Below are positions 37,513-37,673 of a stretch of DNA of 37,673 bases, piece by piece (positions within the stretch are counted from its first letter, which is position 1; every line of letters begins with the position of its first letter). The stretch is taken from contig NZ_BADT01000044.1 of NCBI RefSeq assembly GCF_000239855.1, forward strand, positions 1 to 37,673. Direction: 5' to 3'. Source of the DNA: Pseudoalteromonas sp. BSi20652. Lineage in GTDB: Bacteria > Pseudomonadota > Gammaproteobacteria > Enterobacterales > Alteromonadaceae. The notes beneath the pieces were generated by a model that worked only from the letters and a program-made list of their open reading frames with translations, had not been told where the DNA came from and ran no database searches. The position numbers were made by a program, and so were the translations under genes.

Positions 37513-37536
37513 AAAGCCTCCCAGTTGGGAGGCTTT
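37513..37536 (-). terminator. pheA attenuator terminator
   Basis: On the minus strand AAAGCCTCCC pairs with GGGAGGCTTT (10-bp stem, 4-nt loop) and a T run follows. The competing antiterminator is GAGGCTTAC (37575-37567) with GTAAAGCCTC (37538-37529). A further hairpin, 37584-37592 with 37570-37578, can sequester that arm. The leader peptide stop codon lies in it, so a ribosome stalled at Phe codons frees the antiterminator. Confidence 0.85.
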
Positions 37537-37590
37537 ACTATTCGGTTGATTTTATCTCACAAACAGGTAAGCCTCTTTTATATAAAGAAG

Positions 37591-37629
37591 CTAAAAAACG
37601 AAAAAAGTGCAAGATAAAAATATATTCAT
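37591..37629 (-). CDS. pheL: pheA leader peptide
   Basis: A 12-codon ORF, MNIFLSCTFFVF, with four Phe, three of them in the last four codons. It ends at TAG inside the first arm of the attenuator hairpins, exactly where a ribosome starved of Phe-tRNA would expose the antiterminator. This parallels pheL of E. coli, though the sequence differs. No Shine-Dalgarno sequence precedes the ATG, and the predicted transcription start falls at or next to it. Confidence 0.8.
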   Translation of the reverse strand: MNIFLSCTFFVF

Positions 37630-37635
37630 GCGGTT

Positions 37636-37664
37636 AATGTATGGAGAGTTGTAAGTAATGTCAA
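37636..37664 (-). promoter_or_regulatory. sigma-70 promoter of pheL-pheA
   Basis: On the minus strand a perfect -35 (TTGACA, 37659-37664) and TACATT (37636-37641) are spaced by 17 bp. The normal +1 would be about 37629, the A of the leader peptide ATG. Confidence 0.75.
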
Positions 37665-37673
37665 TAACGCTTT

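Overview
This window reads as chromosome from a marine gammaproteobacterium, most likely Pseudoalteromonas. The DNA is AT-rich, the conserved proteins look gammaproteobacterial throughout, and several gene blocks keep the order known from E. coli and Pseudomonas aeruginosa. The assignment rests on protein character and gene order; no database search was possible. No tRNA, rRNA, CRISPR array or prophage is visible.

Layout: (1) 1-7890 is the housekeeping block rpsT | murJ-ribF-ileS-lspA-fkpB-ispH. (2) 7929-16744 is a type IV pilus assembly region. A LytS/AlgZ-type histidine kinase and a LytTR/AlgR-type response regulator are followed by two LytTR-like direct repeats, then pilV-pilW-pilX-pilY1-pilE, then two FimT/FimU-like pseudopilin genes on the opposite strand. 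In P. aeruginosa the same minor-pilin operon also lies beside ispH and is activated by AlgR, but algZR is elsewhere there. (3) 16906-22579 holds glnB, bamD (reverse strand) and rluD-pgeF-clpB, with a heat-shock promoter before clpB. (4) 22651-28660 is the accessory stretch: an intergenic repeat, a PAS-containing chemoreceptor, gshA, a lipoprotein resembling a lytic transglycosylase, and a decayed IS4-family element flanked by an 8-bp duplication. (5) 28672-34661 holds yfjD/corB-ypjD (reverse) diverging from ffh, then rpsP-rimM-trmD-rplS. (6) 34721-37673 holds convergent tyrA and pheA. An exact TyrR box precedes tyrA. A complete phenylalanine attenuator (leader peptide, competing hairpins, terminator) precedes pheA.

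Sequence quality matters here. murJ, ribF, the histidine kinase, the response regulator and the lipoprotein gene each carry one or two single-base frameshifts, nearly all in runs of A or T. murJ is normally essential, so I treat these as probable homopolymer errors and give the reconstructed genes with break positions. The transposase is different: it has a frameshift, an in-frame stop and a lost catalytic Asp, so it looks truly dead.

The most interesting points are the LytTR two-component pair apparently wired to the pilus operon beside it, the predicted leaderless pheA leader peptide, and the contrast between TyrR control of tyrA and attenuation control of pheA.
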